From Bacteroidia bacterium (GTDB taxonomy: Bacteria > Bacteroidota > Bacteroidia > J057): a stretch of 64,000 nt of DNA. The first letter of the stretch is position 1, and every line of letters begins with the position of its first letter. Shown here piece after piece: positions 28,288-37,082 of this stretch. Where the stretch lies: contig JALEFZ010000006.1 of assembly GCA_022760475.1 (NCBI GenBank), forward strand, positions 124,001 to 188,000, written 5' to 3'. Under the pieces are notes generated by a model that worked only from the letters and a program-made list of their open reading frames with translations, was not told the origin of the DNA and ran no database searches. Position numbers and translations under genes: made by a program.

Positions 28288-29346
28288 ATGAATAAACTCC
28301 TTACTCCCGGGCCTGTCTATGTACCAAGTTTTGTACTTGAGGCTTTCAATAAGCCAGTCATTCACCACAGAAGCAAGGAATTTGCCCAGTTTTATGAAGG
28401 CATGCTGGAGCGCTTGAAATATTTGTTCCAGGCGGAGCAGGTAGGAAGCATGATCGGGAGTGGAACTTATGGGGTCGCGAGCATGATGTATAGCCTTTTT
28501 CAGAAGGGTGATAAAGTCATGGTTTTAAGCAATGGAAAATTCAGTGAGCGCTGGGTTGATGAAGGAAATTACCTGGGCTTGGAGGTTAGCTCTTATCAAA
28601 TAGAATGGGGGAAGGCCTTTGATGTGAAGGAAGTCATCCAAAGGGCAAAAGACATAGGAAACCTGGATGGACTTATTGTTACCCATAGTGAAACATCCAC
28701 CTCTTGCCTCGTCGATCTTGAAGAGCTTGCCTTTCAAATCAGAGAAGATTTTCCTGAGATCATGCTAATGGTGGATGGAATAACCAGTGTGGGGGCTATG
28801 CCTTATTACCACGACGCTTGGGGGATTGATGCTACAATTTCAGCCTCCCAAAAGGCACTTATGAATCCCGCAGGTCTGGTAGCTTTTGCCTTGTCCGAAA
28901 GGGCATTAGACAAAATAAGACCTACACATGCTGGAGATTTCAAGAATATTTGGAACTACATGGAGTCAGTAAAAAAATTGACCTATCCCTATACTGCGCC
29001 TGTACAGTTGTTGTTTGGAGTAAATGCAGCATTGGAAAAGATTGAAATGGAAGGATTGCCAGCAATTTGGAACAAATGCCATCAGTCTTGTAAAACTTTC
29101 AGGGGAGAATTGAATGAAAGTGGAGGAGAACTCTTTGGCGAAGATCAATCCGAATCACTAACAGCTTTTTCATTTAGGGATAAAGACATGGAAAGTTTGA
29201 AGAAAGAGCTCGAAGCGAGGTTTGGATGGGTAATTTCTTCTGGACAAGGCCATCTCAAAGGAAAAATCCTTCGAATTTCTCACATGGGAAGTTCGGATTC
29301 AGAAAGCATGCTGGCATTTTGGGATGACCTGAAAAAACTGCTTTAG
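28288..29346 (+). CDS. Class V aminotransferase (serine-pyruvate/alanine-glyoxylate type)
   Basis: A 352-residue PLP enzyme. It starts with the conserved LLTPGPVYVPSFVLEAF and HHRSKEF, and the PLP lysine is Lys189 in ISASQKALMNP, with the family Asp in MVDGITSVGAMPY. These match the serine/alanine-glyoxylate aminotransferase subgroup of class V enzymes; phosphonate aminotransferases (PhnW) are less likely. Its TAG stop codon overlaps the TAA of the convergent gene by four bases (TTAG, 29343-29346). Exact substrates are not decided by sequence. Confidence 0.9.
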   Translation: MNKLLTPGPVYVPSFVLEAFNKPVIHHRSKEFAQFYEGMLERLKYLFQAEQVGSMIGSGTYGVASMMYSLFQKGDKVMVLSNGKFSERWVDEGNYLGLEVSSYQIEWGKAFDVKEVIQRAKDIGNLDGLIVTHSETSTSCLVDLEELAFQIREDFPEIMLMVDGITSVGAMPYYHDAWGIDATISASQKALMNPAGLVAFALSERALDKIRPTHAGDFKNIWNYMESVKKLTYPYTAPVQLLFGVNAALEKIEMEGLPAIWNKCHQSCKTFRGELNESGGELFGEDQSESLTAFSFRDKDMESLKKELEARFGWVISSGQGHLKGKILRISHMGSSDSESMLAFWDDLKKLL

Positions 29347-29855
29347 GCAGTCATTTCCATCCTTCTGATTGGGTTGAGCTGATTGTCCTCTCCTAATACT
29401 TGCTCTTGCTCACCAATATAAAATTCAATTAGATTTAAGACTTCCGGTGAGGGTTCGTTGTGGGAGAACCTCTTCAGACGGAGAGACTCAATCATTGATC
29501 TGAGGGTGGAATCCAGTTTCATTTGCTTCAGATATTTTCTGTAACGCAATAGAATCCAGGATTCCAGCACATCTTCAATTTTTCCTAAAAACCTTTGAGG
29601 AAGGACACGAGAAAAGATTCCAAAACCGTGTCCTAGCAGGTAAAACATTCTGGCGTACCATACAGGGCCGAGACCTCTTTTTCGAAGCAAATCCCTTAAA
29701 AAAGCAATGTGATGCGCTTTTCTTTCTCTCAGGTATCTGGTCTTTTTCTCCCCAAAACCGAACTGTCGGTACCAACCCAAACGCATATTTTCACGAGCGT
29801 GGAGATCACGAATGAAAAATTCTGTACGTTTTTTTATATCAATTGGATCTGGCAT
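29343..29855 (-). CDS. COQ7-like/ferritin-like helical protein (uncertain)
   Basis: A 170-residue cytosolic all-helical protein. The pattern of ERKAHHIAFLRDLLRKRGLGP, followed by a glycine-containing amphipathic segment GHGFGIFSRVLP, resembles the COQ7 (5-demethoxyubiquinone hydroxylase) family, which has two ExxH diiron motifs. The match is only partial: Glu/His pairs such as RERKAHH and HARENM exist, but the canonical spacing is not clear, so the metal site may be altered or lost. Convergent with the aminotransferase, sharing a four-base TTAG stop overlap; ATG start. Function remains open. Confidence 0.45.
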   Translation of the reverse strand: MPDPIDIKKRTEFFIRDLHARENMRLGWYRQFGFGEKKTRYLRERKAHHIAFLRDLLRKRGLGPVWYARMFYLLGHGFGIFSRVLPQRFLGKIEDVLESWILLRYRKYLKQMKLDSTLRSMIESLRLKRFSHNEPSPEVLNLIEFYIGEQEQVLGEDNQLNPIRRMEMTA

Positions 29856-29936
29856 GCGTACTATTCATTACATTTGAAGGATGTGCATTACAAAGTTCTA
29901 ATTTTTATTGAAAGTATAAAAATAAAAAGAAGCACA

Positions 29937-29975
29937 TCGTATTTTTTTTATACGACTCCCTTTTTGGGAGGTTTT
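29937..29975. repeat. Two adjacent inverted repeats in the intergenic region
   Basis: TCGTAT (29937-29942) pairs with ATACGA (29950-29955) around a seven-T loop, and CTCCC (29956-29960) pairs with GGGAG (29966-29970) and runs into GTTTTT. They lie between the divergent genes at 29855 and 30062. The second could terminate weakly on the plus strand. No gene is near enough to need it, so the role is unclear. Confidence 0.35.
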
Positions 29976-30061
29976 TACTAAAGGCCTATATTAGGCATGT
30001 GCCGTGAAAATGTCTGTCAAATCAAGTCATTTTTACCCATTTGCCCCAAAATCTCCTAAAC

Positions 30062-33000
30062 ATGTTCAGCAAACACAACTTCGCCCCGTTTTTGGTCTTG
30101 TTTTTATTTTTATTAGTAGGAAATCTCTCCAATGTTCATGGACAGCAAGGAAAGTACAAAGCCTATTTTGATGAGGCGTATGAGAAGTATCCCCTTGTTC
30201 CGCAAGGCTTGTTAGAAGCCGTAGCCTACACCAATACCCGCCTTACCCACCTCAATGGCCAGGTCAGTTGTCAGGATATACCAACTTATTTTGGGGTAAT
30301 GGGATTGGTTGATAATGGACAAGGATATTTCACAAGTACCCTGGAGAAGGTTGCTCAGCTTTCTGGCTACAGCAAAGAGGAGATAAAGGAGGACCCTAGA
30401 ATCAATATTTTGGCATACGCTGCTGCCTATTCCAAGCTGCAGCAAAGTTATCGCCTGGAAAATCAGCGGGTAGAGACTCATCAGGTGATCGTAAAAGAAC
30501 TCAGTGAGATTCCTCAAGATGGAGAGTTGAAGAATCGCTATGCCAATGATCAGCAATTTTATGGTATTCTGCGTGAGATGCAGCAGCCACATACCAAAAC
30601 GGGACATCGTTTACAGAGAAGTTTTGATGTGAAGGATGTCTTTGGTGCAGAAAATTACAGGGTGTTAAGTTCTCCCAAGGTTACCGTATCTGCCCAGAGG
30701 GTTTCTACAGAGAATGGCGAGGATTTTCGTGTAGAGGGAGGAACCACTTGTACGACCAATAGTCCAAAACCGGATTTCAAGGGGGCAGTATGGAAGAAGG
30801 CCAATAGTAGAAATTATGGTTCAAGAAATGGGTCGGATGTAAAATACATTACCATTCACACGATACAGGGATCTTATGCAGGAGCTATTTCATGGTTTCG
30901 AAACCAAAATGCACGTGTATCTGCACATTACATCATTCGAAGTTCGGATGGGCAAGTTACTCAGATGGTATGCGAAAAGGACAAGGCATTTCATGTGAAA
31001 ACGGATAATGCTGAAGCAATTGGTATTGAGCATGAGGGATTTATTGATGATGGAATTGCATGGTACACCCAGGAGATGTATGAAGCATCTGCTGAATTGG
31101 TACGTGATATCTGTCAAAGACATGGGATTGATCCCCTAAAGACCTTTGCCGGGCCATCTACTACGGGCGTAGATGTACTTAGCAATAGCTGCTACCACAT
31201 CAAAGGACATCAGCATTTCAGAGGTAACAACCACATTGACCCAGGCCCATTTTGGGATTGGGAAAGGTATTATCGTCTGATCAATGGAAAGATAAACCCC
31301 CAGGTTTTTACCTCAAAGAATGGCAACATTTATGACAGTGGGAAAAAATCCAAGCCCTACAAAAGCCAGGAAAGAAGGGCTTATCTGATAAAGCCCAAAG
31401 ATGCTGTTTCTATTACCCTGGATTTTCTTGAGTTTGAGTTGGAGGGAACAGCAAAAAATCCTTTTGACTATTTGGACATTTATGATGGGGAGGGGCCGAA
31501 TGGAAGATTTTTGGGTCGCTTTACTGGTACCCGAAGCCCAGGAAGTTTGATTTCAAACAGTGGGGCTTTTTACTTGGAGTTTAGGTCAGATTGTAGGGTT
31601 GAGAAAAAGGGTTTTCATCTAAAATACAGGGCACAAACAGAAAGTGGCTCTTGTGCTGCCCCCAAGAGTTTGATTGCTACAGATGTATTTCCTTTTGGAG
31701 CTACACTAAAGTGGGGAGGAGATGCTGAAGCTTATGTCATTCAAATCAAACAGAGGAACGAAACCAATTGGCAAGAGTATAGCACAAAAACGAATCAATT
31801 GTTGGTTTCGGGATTGATGACGAACGGGGTGTATGAATGGCAAGTACGTGCAGCATGTAGCGATGAGTCTTCCGCATGGGTTGGCCAAACCTTTATTACA
31901 CCCAATCTGCCCCCGACTGATTCTCCTAAAGTGTATACAATCAGGGCAAATAGCGGGAAATTCCTTGACTCAGGTGGAGGCCTTGGTCCTTATAAGGATA
32001 AGGAAAAATATATTTACCGAATCATTCCACCAGATGGTGGAAAGGTCGAGTTGAGTTTCACCAGTTTTAAAACAGAAGACAAGGAAGACTTCCTAACGAT
32101 TTTTGATGGCCTTAGCACAGACCCTGCTAAGAAGATCGGATCATTTTCTGGGAGTAAGCTACCTGATCCTGTTTCTTCTACCGGAAATGGAATGACCATT
32201 CTTTTTGAATCTGACCCGAGGGTAGTGGACGAGGGCTGGATAGCCACCTGGCGTTCGAGTAAGCTCAGCACCAATGATCCTGGCACAGGAGACCCAGGCA
32301 CGACTGACCCTGGTACAGGAAGTGATCCTAAGCCCCCTACAAAAATTGACATAGGGACATTTGACCCCAACATTTACATCCATAAGTACGCGCCCGAAAC
32401 GAACCCTAATCTTAATGCCAAATACGAATCCAGCCTTACTGTGAATTTCAAAGACAGAGATAGAAGTGGGAGGGGGTTTGCCAATCGATTCTATACAGTT
32501 GCTACAAAATCATCAGACGGATTTTGGGCAAATGGAAAGTCAGGATTTTTCTACGATGATTTTTCTGGGAGACTCAATCCAGGCTGGACAGCAAAATCAG
32601 GCACATGGTTCGTTCAGGACGGTAAATTGGTCCAATCTGACGCAGCAGAAGGCAACTCCAACCTATATGCCGAATTGAAACAGGATGATGATGCAACGTA
32701 TGTTTACAGTTGGACTTCTCTTATGAAGGGAACCAAAGATAACACTAGGTATGGAATGCATTTCTTCTGTAGTGAACCTGAAAAACCTAATAGGGGCAAT
32801 TCATATTTCATTTGGATCAGGAAAACAGACGAAGCGGATTATATAGAGATCTATAAATCAGCCTTTGATCAATTCGACAGAAAAGAAAGGAAGGAGATCA
32901 AATTAGGAATCAACAAGGCTCATAACTATAAGGTCATTTATAACCCAGTCCGAGGAAAAATTGAGGTGTACATGGACAACCGTTTTGCAGCCTCCTGGCA

Positions 33001-34138
33001 GGATAGCAATCCACTGAAAAGCGGTAAGGGGATAAGTCTCAGAACAGGAAATAGCGTTACGGTATATGACGACCTCAGGGTTTACAAGAATAGAGTAGGT
33101 AGTGTGAAAGTTCCTACCCTTAAGGCGAATGCGCCTGTAGATAGAAAGGGAGAGTTTTTGGTGGAGTCCTTGGTAATTGATGGATTTATCCACTGGTCTA
33201 AGGCAGTCTCACAGACTTCTGTACTTGGTGAATCCTTGGGTACAGATCCGGGAGATCCCAAAGGTGATCCGACTGATCCTGACCCAGGCAAAGACCTGCC
33301 GACTTTTAACCGAGATTTTGAGTTTGATCTCATAAAAGGGAATGATGAGGAAGTATTTGTTTTAGCAAGTTATAAGGATGGTTCTATTTGGAAAGCCAAT
33401 CCCGATCTGGGCTTTTTACGCGATGATTTTGTTTCCTCCAGGTTTACTTCGGGTTGGATTGTGAAAGGGGGCAACTGGAAGGTCGACCCAAGTAAAGGGA
33501 AGCTGGTTCAAACTGATATCAATTCTACCAATTCAAACCTTTATCTGCCTTTAAAGCAAAATGATAAGCAGACATATCTTTACCAATTCAAGGCGAAGCT
33601 GACTTCCTCTGGGAGCAACCAAAGATTTGGCCTTCACTTCTTTTCATCTGCGGGCAGCGAAAGAAATCGTGGAACAGCTTACCTCTTGTGGTTCAGAAAT
33701 CAAGGGGGTGATCAAGGGAAGGTCGAGATTTACAGGTCTGAGAAAAATGATATGCCTGGTATACTTGAAGCAGAGACCATCAGGTTCCAAAAGAACCTGG
33801 AGTATGATGTGAAGATTGTCTACGATCCAGAGAAAGGACAAATAAAAGCCTACTTGAATAATCGTGAAGTGATCAGTTGGATTGATAGCAAAACTCCTCA
33901 CCGCAAAGGATCTTTTGTTTCACTCAGAACTGGCAATGCCGCAGTGGAGATCGACGATTTCCGGGTGTACTTGCAGCAAAGTAAGTCTTTGATTGACCTG
34001 ACAGTCGGAGAAAGCAAAAGCAATATGCTCAGAAGCAAAAGTCAAGGAAATGCTGCTGGGGGCAGATTAGAAGTGATCCGTAGGACCAAGGATGGCAAAT
34101 GGAAGTCAGTGGAAACGAGTGAATTCATTATTCGATAA
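30062..34138 (+). CDS. Large secreted N-acetylmuramoyl-L-alanine amidase with CUB, FN3 and duplicated jelly-roll domains
   Basis: A 1,358-residue secreted protein with a signal peptide ending near VHGQQ. After a helical region resembling a lytic-transglycosylase fold (YPLVPQGLLEAVAYTNTR), an Amidase_2 domain (about 240-410) shows ITIHTIQG, SAHYII and NNHIDPGPFWDWERYY, with zinc-ligand histidines. Two CUB-like domains (about 425-530 and 625-735) surround an FN3 domain, followed by a PGTGDPGTTDPGTG linker. The C-terminal half holds two copies of a LamG/DUF1080-like jelly roll (about 815-1020 and 1110-1310, both with DDF...GW, NSNLY and ISLRTGN/VSLRTGN). No T9SS sorting domain is visible at the C-terminus. 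An in-frame TTG at 30041 is less likely than this ATG. Confidence 0.88.
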   Translation: MFSKHNFAPFLVLFLFLLVGNLSNVHGQQGKYKAYFDEAYEKYPLVPQGLLEAVAYTNTRLTHLNGQVSCQDIPTYFGVMGLVDNGQGYFTSTLEKVAQLSGYSKEEIKEDPRINILAYAAAYSKLQQSYRLENQRVETHQVIVKELSEIPQDGELKNRYANDQQFYGILREMQQPHTKTGHRLQRSFDVKDVFGAENYRVLSSPKVTVSAQRVSTENGEDFRVEGGTTCTTNSPKPDFKGAVWKKANSRNYGSRNGSDVKYITIHTIQGSYAGAISWFRNQNARVSAHYIIRSSDGQVTQMVCEKDKAFHVKTDNAEAIGIEHEGFIDDGIAWYTQEMYEASAELVRDICQRHGIDPLKTFAGPSTTGVDVLSNSCYHIKGHQHFRGNNHIDPGPFWDWERYYRLINGKINPQVFTSKNGNIYDSGKKSKPYKSQERRAYLIKPKDAVSITLDFLEFELEGTAKNPFDYLDIYDGEGPNGRFLGRFTGTRSPGSLISNSGAFYLEFRSDCRVEKKGFHLKYRAQTESGSCAAPKSLIATDVFPFGATLKWGGDAEAYVIQIKQRNETNWQEYSTKTNQLLVSGLMTNGVYEWQVRAACSDESSAWVGQTFITPNLPPTDSPKVYTIRANSGKFLDSGGGLGPYKDKEKYIYRIIPPDGGKVELSFTSFKTEDKEDFLTIFDGLSTDPAKKIGSFSGSKLPDPVSSTGNGMTILFESDPRVVDEGWIATWRSSKLSTNDPGTGDPGTTDPGTGSDPKPPTKIDIGTFDPNIYIHKYAPETNPNLNAKYESSLTVNFKDRDRSGRGFANRFYTVATKSSDGFWANGKSGFFYDDFSGRLNPGWTAKSGTWFVQDGKLVQSDAAEGNSNLYAELKQDDDATYVYSWTSLMKGTKDNTRYGMHFFCSEPEKPNRGNSYFIWIRKTDEADYIEIYKSAFDQFDRKERKEIKLGINKAHNYKVIYNPVRGKIEVYMDNRFAASWQDSNPLKSGKGISLRTGNSVTVYDDLRVYKNRVGSVKVPTLKANAPVDRKGEFLVESLVIDGFIHWSKAVSQTSVLGESLGTDPGDPKGDPTDPDPGKDLPTFNRDFEFDLIKGNDEEVFVLASYKDGSIWKANPDLGFLRDDFVSSRFTSGWIVKGGNWKVDPSKGKLVQTDINSTNSNLYLPLKQNDKQTYLYQFKAKLTSSGSNQRFGLHFFSSAGSERNRGTAYLLWFRNQGGDQGKVEIYRSEKNDMPGILEAETIRFQKNLEYDVKIVYDPEKGQIKAYLNNREVISWIDSKTPHRKGSFVSLRTGNAAVEIDDFRVYLQQSKSLIDLTVGESKSNMLRSKSQGNAAGGRLEVIRRTKDGKWKSVETSEFIIR

Positions 34139-34188
34139 TGGCAGACAAGCTAATTTGAGGGAAGGTGCCATTATTCCGCAACTTCCCT

Positions 34189-34196
34189 TAAATTTG
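34189..34196 (+). promoter_or_regulatory. Candidate -7 box (TAAATTTG) for the glycosyltransferase gene
   Basis: TAAATTTG is a full match to TAnnTTTG and lies about 50 bases after the amidase stop codon. It would start transcription a few bases before the likely ATT initiation codon at 34213, giving a very short leader. No convincing -33 element was found. Confidence 0.45.
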
Positions 34197-34212
34197 CGCG
34201 AGCCTTAACAAT

Positions 34213-36168
34213 ATTGCCATCGACCTTTCTATCATCATCGTCAATTACAATGTAAAGTATTTCCTGGAGCAGTGCCTGCTTTCGGTAGAAAGGGCTATTC
34301 AGGGAATGGAAGCAGAAGTCATTGTTGTCGACAATAATTCTAGGGATGGATCCCAGCAGATGATTCGAGAGAAGTTTGGCGATAGGGTGATTTTTATTGA
34401 GAATAAAGACAATCCCGGTTTTTCCAAGGCCAATAATCAGGGCATTGCCATCGCCAAAGGCAAGTGGGTTCTTTTATTGAATCCCGATACGGTAGTGGCT
34501 GAGGATACTTTTCATAAATGCCTGAAATTTTCAAATTCAACTGCAGATTGTGGTGCTTTGGGGATTTATATGCTGGATGGGGATGGGCACTTCTTACCTG
34601 AATCCAAACGGGCCCTGCCCACTCCCTGGGTTTCCTTTTATAAAATTTTTGGTTTGGCAGCGCTTTTCCCAATGTCCAGCCGTTTTGGGAAGTATCATTT
34701 GAGCTACCTGGACAAAGACCAAGATCATGAAATAGAGATCCTTTCAGGTGCATTTATGTGGATGCGAAAATCCTTGTTGGAGGATATTGGCTACCTGGAC
34801 GAGACTTTTTTCATGTACGGGGAAGACATAGACCTTTCTTATCGGGTGATCCTTGGTGGGATGAAAAATTACTATTTGGCGGATCCCAAAATTATCCACT
34901 ACAAGGGAGAAAGTACCAAAAAAGGGAGCTTAAACTACGTCAGGGTATTCTACCAAGCCATGATCATCTTCGCCAAAAAACACTTTGGGGGCGCGAAGAA
35001 GAGCTTATTTATCGCAGCCATCAACCTGGCAGTTTACTTCAGAGCCATTTTGGCCGTAGGCTATCGCTTGATCCAGCGTTTTGGTTTTGCCTTTCTGGAG
35101 GCCTTGATGATCTATGGAACCATGTTTGGCATCAAGGCTTATTGGGAACATTACATCAAATACATCGATGGGGGGCGCTATCCGGTAGAGTTTCCCCTCT
35201 ATTACATGCCTGCCTATACCCTCGTATTTGTGCTCTTGCTATGGTTCATGGGGGCTTACAAAAAGCCATTTAGGATAAGGCCTTTGATTGTAGCGCCCTT
35301 TGTAGGTTTTTTGACGATTGCCACAGGGACATACATGTTCACCTTCATCAAAAACTTCTCTAGGGCGATTGTGGGGCTTTCAGCAATTTTTACAACCCTG
35401 CTCACCATCGGAACGAGGGGTTTGTTGAACCGGAGGGAAAAAGGGAATTTCTTCTTCACAGAGCAAAATCGAAAGAAGGTATTGATTGTAGGAGATGATG
35501 ATGGATTAAAGAAAACCCATAAGCTCATCAGAACAGGTCTTGATTATCCAGTGGAGGTCATTGGTGGGGTTTCCGTGGATAAGAGGTCTGGGGAGAAAGG
35601 TTTTGTAGGAGAAATAGGAGAACTGGGAAATCTGATCAAAGTATTTGGCGTAGATGAGGTCATTTTCGAAAATGCTTCTGTTGCTACCCAAACGATATTT
35701 GATGAGATGATCAAGCAGAAAGATACAGGGGTAAGTTTTAAAATTGTACCTCCTGGTTTGGGATTTATCATTGGTCCTCAGGAGACATTGGTAGAGGGGG
35801 GGCAATTTTCAGGTAAATGGGCCATTCAGACTGAGGCTGCTAAAAAATCCAAACGAGCACTTGAGTTTTTGGCTTCGGCGGTAGGGCTTCTGACATTTCC
35901 CTTTTCATTTTGGGCGTATAAACAAGCAGGGAAGGCTATTCGGGCATATTTTTCTGTTCTAATTGGGCAAAGAAACCTGATAGGCTATATCCATGGCAAG
36001 GACTCCGAACTTCCTCAATTGAAGGAGGCCTACCTGAATCTTTCTCACCGTGCCAATGACAAAATGGAGCATAGCAAGCCGGATTCATTGGACAGATTTT
36101 ATGCTAAAAATTACAGTTGGCAGATGGATCTGGAAATTTTACTTCGCTCATGGCGCCGTATTTCCTAA
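34213..36168 (+). CDS. GT2 glycosyltransferase with fused membrane and Rossmann-like domains; non-ATG start
   Basis: A 651-residue membrane protein. The GT2 domain (about 1-260) reads IAIDLSIIIVNYNVKYFL at the start, with a DXD-like site in LLNPDTVV and YGEDIDLSYR. Helices follow (about 270-400), then a Rossmann-like part (KKVLIVGDDDGL) as in polysaccharide sugar-transferase/epimerase proteins. The first in-frame ATG is 34306, yet the conserved first strand of the GT2 fold is encoded 93 bases before it in the same frame. The frame is open only from 34192, and no ATG, GTG or TTG precedes the strand, so ATT at 34213 is the best start. A base error turning ATG into ATT is the alternative. Probable role: envelope polysaccharide synthesis. 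Confidence 0.85.
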   Translation: MAIDLSIIIVNYNVKYFLEQCLLSVERAIQGMEAEVIVVDNNSRDGSQQMIREKFGDRVIFIENKDNPGFSKANNQGIAIAKGKWVLLLNPDTVVAEDTFHKCLKFSNSTADCGALGIYMLDGDGHFLPESKRALPTPWVSFYKIFGLAALFPMSSRFGKYHLSYLDKDQDHEIEILSGAFMWMRKSLLEDIGYLDETFFMYGEDIDLSYRVILGGMKNYYLADPKIIHYKGESTKKGSLNYVRVFYQAMIIFAKKHFGGAKKSLFIAAINLAVYFRAILAVGYRLIQRFGFAFLEALMIYGTMFGIKAYWEHYIKYIDGGRYPVEFPLYYMPAYTLVFVLLLWFMGAYKKPFRIRPLIVAPFVGFLTIATGTYMFTFIKNFSRAIVGLSAIFTTLLTIGTRGLLNRREKGNFFFTEQNRKKVLIVGDDDGLKKTHKLIRTGLDYPVEVIGGVSVDKRSGEKGFVGEIGELGNLIKVFGVDEVIFENASVATQTIFDEMIKQKDTGVSFKIVPPGLGFIIGPQETLVEGGQFSGKWAIQTEAAKKSKRALEFLASAVGLLTFPFSFWAYKQAGKAIRAYFSVLIGQRNLIGYIHGKDSELPQLKEAYLNLSHRANDKMEHSKPDSLDRFYAKNYSWQMDLEILLRSWRRIS

Positions 36169-36203
36169 CTTTAGGGCTCGTTATATTAGAAGATTCCCTC
36201 AAT

Positions 36204-36779
36204 ATGAAAAAAGTAATACTATTGGTACTTATGACCTGTATGGGGCTTATGAATGCCTTTGCCCAGGAAAAAGAAGAATGTAGGTTAAAGGTTGAGGACT
36301 TGAAACCCATTATTCAGAGACTCAATCCATTCTTTGCCAATCATACCTGGGACAATAAGGGGCAGATAGAAATGGCCCAAATGGGGGAAAAGCGTCTGAT
36401 ATTGATTACTCAAGACGGATGTAAGCGGCATCACACCCGTTTTTCTTTGTTAATTGATGCTTCAGAGTTAAAAGAAGGAAATACATTTTGGATCAAGGAA
36501 GCCGAAAACCTCCTGCACAAGGTCTATTGGGAGAATCCAGATTACAGCCAATTTGGAATGGCTTTTAATGAAAAGTTCACTGAGAAATTTGCCATGTATG
36601 GGCTTGGGAAACAATTTAACTTCCCATTGGGCACCAGAAATTTCATTTGCCGAATAGATAAGGACAGTGAAAGAGGAGGTCGAATCACCATTGAGATGGT
36701 TACCTTTATTTTCAAGGAAAAAGTCCAGCCCGCCAGTTCAGGCATTCCTCCCAAGGAAGATGACGGCTGGCGTCAGTGA
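36204..36779 (+). CDS. Secreted protein of unknown function
   Basis: A 191-residue protein with a signal peptide (MKKVILLVLMTCMGLMNAFAQ). The mature part is charged and contains CRLKVEDLKPIIQRLNPFF and QDGCKRHHTRFSL, and ends in a Pro/Asp-rich tail. No family is recognised. The open frame extends 87 bases upstream, but the extension overlaps the glycosyltransferase C-terminus and the signal peptide fixes the ATG at 36204. It follows the glycosyltransferase stop codon by 35 bases and may be co-transcribed with it. Confidence 0.75.
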   Translation: MKKVILLVLMTCMGLMNAFAQEKEECRLKVEDLKPIIQRLNPFFANHTWDNKGQIEMAQMGEKRLILITQDGCKRHHTRFSLLIDASELKEGNTFWIKEAENLLHKVYWENPDYSQFGMAFNEKFTEKFAMYGLGKQFNFPLGTRNFICRIDKDSERGGRITIEMVTFIFKEKVQPASSGIPPKEDDGWRQ

Positions 36780-36803
36780 TTCAGCATGGAAATTGTTTAA
36801 GAT

Positions 36804-37058
36804 TTATTCTCCTTTATAGCGAAGTTCTCCTTTTCCGATCTTGAGGACAAACATGGCCGTTTGCTCTTCGAAGACCTCTTTGATCTCTTTTTGAAGCATC
36901 TGCATCAATACATCAAAGTCTCCAAAGACCTGTGTACTTATCCCATTGGTTTCTATTGTGGTGTTGGGGTAGGTTTTGATTTTTTCCAGAAATGCCAGCA
37001 CCCTTTCTCTGTATTGCTCTGAAAGGGGATACATGCTAATCTCAATAGTGGCCTGCAT
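36804..37058 (-). CDS. YkoF/thiamine-binding-like protein
   Basis: An 84-residue cytosolic protein with a ferredoxin-like (beta-alpha-beta) layout: ATIEISMYPLSEQYRERVL, then TIETNGISTQVFGDFDVLM and a C-terminal strand. The EISMYPL and NGISTQVFGD signatures match the YkoF/MTH1187 thiamine- or HMP-binding family; ligand identity is not proven for many members. ATG start. The gene is 24 bases upstream in transcription direction of nothing visible and follows the UVR-motif gene at 37083 by 24 bases on the same strand. Confidence 0.75.
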   Translation of the reverse strand: MQATIEISMYPLSEQYRERVLAFLEKIKTYPNTTIETNGISTQVFGDFDVLMQMLQKEIKEVFEEQTAMFVLKIGKGELRYKGE

Positions 37059-37082
37059 AAAAATATGGGTTTTGTGTGTTGG

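Noticed and set aside
30041..30061. TTG start 21 bases before the amidase ATG
   Set aside because: The ATG at 30062 gives a normal signal peptide directly; the extra residues add nothing.
34306..34308. ATG at 34306 as start of the glycosyltransferase
   Set aside because: It would cut off the conserved first strand of the GT2 fold that is encoded in frame just before it.
34758..35273. 171-codon plus-strand frame inside the glycosyltransferase gene
   Set aside because: Another frame of a gene that is clearly coding, with no recognisable features.
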